Assembly: GCA_023621895.1 (NCBI GenBank)
Contig: JAMOAF010000340.1
Span: 1-9,339 of the forward strand
Direction of reading: 5' to 3'
DNA from: Planctomycetota bacterium
GTDB lineage: Bacteria; Planctomycetota; Planctomycetia; Pirellulales; Thermoguttaceae
DNA: 9,339 nucleotides
Part shown: one piece after another, positions 7,956-9,339 of the stretch
Layout of the letters: every line of letters starts with the position of its first letter
How positions within the stretch are numbered: position 1 is the stretch's first letter
The notes under the pieces: model-generated
What the model was told of the DNA's origin: nothing
Database searches by the model: none
What the model saw: only the letters and a program-made list of their open reading frames with translations
Program-made: the position numbers and the translations under genes

Positions 7956-8950
7956 GCAACTTTGAACAACTCCACCCGGCACTTCAGCACCACGTGGTCA
8001 ACAGCCTCGGCTGGCGCGAGCTGCGGCCGTTTCAAGACGCGGTGATTCCGCGGATTCTCGCCGGCGAGCACCTGATCGGCGTGGCGCCGACCGCCGGCGG
8101 CAAGACGGAGGCGGCGTTTTTTCCGACGATCTCGCGGATGCTCACGGAAGGGTGGCCGGCGCTGAGCACGCTCTACGTCTGCCCGATCAAGGCGCTGCTG
8201 AACAACCTCGATCACCGCTTGCAGCGCTACTGCCGGCTGGTCGGCCGGCGCTCGGCCCTCTGGCACGGCGACGTGGCCCAGACTCGCCGGGCGCAAATCC
8301 TCCGCGACGCGCCCGACTGCTTGTTGACGACTCCCGAATCGCTGGAAGTGATGCTGGTTTCCGCGAGGATCGACGCCCGAGGGCTGTTCGGCAATCTGCG
8401 GGTGGTGATCGTCGACGAGATCCACGCGTTTGCAGGAGACGATCGGGGTTGGCACCTGCTGTCGGTCCTGGAGCGGATTTCGCGGCTCGCGGGGCGCGAG
8501 ATTCAGCGGATCGGCCTTTCGGCCACGGTGGGCAATCCGCCGGCGCTGATCGACTGGCTGGCCGGCTCCTGCCGGGGCCGCCGCGGCGTCTTCCTGCCGC
8601 TCGGCCAGCGGCCCGGCGACGCCGACGTGACGCTCGACTACACCGGTTCGCTCGAGAACGCGGCGATCGTGATCTCCCGGCTCCACCGGGGCGAGAAGCG
8701 GCTGGTGTTCGTCGACAGCCGGTCGCGCGCCGAGCAGTTGGGCGCCGAGCTGCGGCAACTCGAGACCACGGCGCTGGTCACGCACAGCTCGCTCAGCCAG
8801 GAGCAGCGCCGGCAGGCGGAAGAGGCGTTCGCCTCGCGCGAGAACTGCGTGATCGTCGCCACCAGCGCGCTGGAATTGGGCGTTGACGTTGGTGACCTGG
8901 ATCGAGTGATCCAGATCGACGCGCCGCCGACGGTCTCGAGCTTCTTGTAG
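7952..8950 (+). CDS. brxHI: BrxHI, Lhr-like SF2 helicase, N-terminal part ending at an amber codon
   Basis: The first 332 codons encode a DEAD/DEAH-type superfamily 2 helicase of the Lhr-like BrxHI group. Motifs in order are: Q-motif-like RPFQ (25-28), motif I APTAGGKTEA (45-54), motif Ia CPIKALLNN (77-85), motif Ib TTPESLEVML (126-135), motif II DEIH (155-158), motif III SAT (190-192), motif IV VFVDSRSRAEQL (252-263) and motif V TSALELGVDVGDLD (304-317). The frame then stops at TAG (8948-8950) after PPTVSSFL. In relatives this is followed by QRxGRTGRR, which is motif VI with its arginine finger. Both RecA-like domains are therefore essentially complete except motif VI, and the downstream half is missing from this product. 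An enzyme ending here should not hydrolyse ATP productively. The start is GTG at 7952, overlapping the brxD TGA (GTGA). No better start is seen, and the first residues SNFEQLHPALQHHVVNSLGW fit the family. Confidence 0.85.
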   Translation: MSNFEQLHPALQHHVVNSLGWRELRPFQDAVIPRILAGEHLIGVAPTAGGKTEAAFFPTISRMLTEGWPALSTLYVCPIKALLNNLDHRLQRYCRLVGRRSALWHGDVAQTRRAQILRDAPDCLLTTPESLEVMLVSARIDARGLFGNLRVVIVDEIHAFAGDDRGWHLLSVLERISRLAGREIQRIGLSATVGNPPALIDWLAGSCRGRRGVFLPLGQRPGDADVTLDYTGSLENAAIVISRLHRGEKRLVFVDSRSRAEQLGAELRQLETTALVTHSSLSQEQRRQAEEAFASRENCVIVATSALELGVDVGDLDRVIQIDAPPTVSSFL

Positions 8951-9339
8951 CGGATGGGCCGCACGGGGCGGCGGGCGGGCGCGGCGCGCAACTGCCTGTT
9001 TCTGGCCACCCGCGACGAAGCGCTCGTCCAGGCCGCCGGGCTGGTCGATCTCTGGGCGGGAGGCTACGTCGAACCGGTCGTGCCGCCGGCGGAGCCCTAC
9101 CACGTCCTGGCCCAGCAGTTGATGGCCCTCGCGCTCCAGCAGCGCGGGATCGGCCGGCGCGGCTGGCTCGACTGGATTGCCGGCGTGCCCGCCTTCGCGG
9201 CCATGCCGCCCGGCGAGATCGAGCGGCTCGTCGACTGGATGCTCGCGACAGAAATCCTCTCCTGCGACGAGGGAATCCTCTGGCTGGGCAGGCAGGGTGA
9301 AGACGCCTACGGCCGCCGCAACTTTCTGGAGTTGTTCTC
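8951..9339 (+). pseudogene. brxHI: Same-frame continuation of BrxHI after the amber codon (partial, runs off the window)
   Basis: Immediately after the TAG the same frame reads RMGRTGRR, the rest of motif VI, and stays open for 129 codons to the window edge. Segments such as EPYHVLAQQLMALALQQRGI and the following GRRGWLDWIAGVPAF are what Lhr-like helicases have in the domain after the helicase core. Codon use and GC content match the upstream part. The encoded protein is therefore the second part of one helicase gene interrupted by a single nonsense codon, with no frameshift. An ATG at 8954 could serve as a reinitiation start just 3 bases after the stop, but the resulting fragment would lack the ATP-binding half. 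I label it pseudogene because of the stop; a sequencing error or readthrough would restore a normal gene. The 3' end lies outside the window. Confidence 0.75.

Noticed and set aside
7862..9103. 413-codon minus-strand open frame spanning the brxD-brxHI junction and the amber site
   Set aside because: Low-complexity Arg/Pro-rich translation with no recognisable motif; the + strand helicase motifs I to VI are clear across the same bases.
8954..9339. Independent new gene starting at ATG 8954
   Set aside because: Its first residues are motif VI of the upstream helicase in the same frame, so it is a continuation of that gene, not a separate one.

Overview
The window is a GC-rich, densely coded, single-strand (+) gene block that I read as the 3' part of a type 2 BREX (Pgl) phage-defence locus. 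The order is pglY-like ATPase (109-3774), pglZ phosphatase-domain protein (3898-6555), brxD ATPase (6639-7955), and a brxHI-type Lhr-like superfamily 2 helicase (from 7952, running past the window end). This is the established type 2 order downstream of pglW (kinase) and pglX (adenine-specific DNA methyltransferase). Neither of those is in the window; if present they should lie just upstream of base 1. No BrxA, BrxB or BrxE gene is seen, and pglY and pglZ are adjacent, which argues for type 2 rather than type 6.

The organism is a high-GC bacterium. The intergenic DNA is unusual. The start of the window (1-95) and almost the whole pglY-pglZ spacer (3784-3891) are variant heptanucleotide tandem repeats, many fitting GANNNCY. 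The pglZ-brxD spacer holds a perfect 12-bp inverted repeat that reads as 'PKLELGN' when translated. From memory such spacers are typical of planctomycete (Pirellula-like) genomes, and similar heptamer arrays occur in cyanobacteria. I therefore favour a planctomycete, but this is inference. pglY and pglZ have no Shine-Dalgarno sequence, whereas brxD has a clear AGGAG 7 nt before its chosen ATG.

Layout: 1-95 heptamer array; 109-3774 pglY; 3784-3891 second heptamer array; 3898-6555 pglZ; 6556-6638 spacer with the inverted repeat; 6639-7955 brxD; 7952-9339 brxHI, overlapping brxD by 4 bases (GTGA).

The most striking point is in the helicase. An in-frame TAG at 8948-8950 falls inside helicase motif VI, exactly where the family has Gln in (F)LQRMGRTGRR. 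One C-to-T change (CAG to TAG) explains it. The same frame then continues uninterrupted and family-like for at least 129 codons to the window end. The helicase is therefore broken by a recent nonsense mutation, rescued by readthrough, or affected by a sequencing error.

How the genes would work together: PglX would modify host DNA at a specific motif, and PglY, PglZ, BrxD and BrxHI would form the ATP-driven and regulatory machinery that lets the system act on unmodified phage DNA. I see no RNA genes, CRISPR array, transposase, intrinsic terminator or clear promoter.
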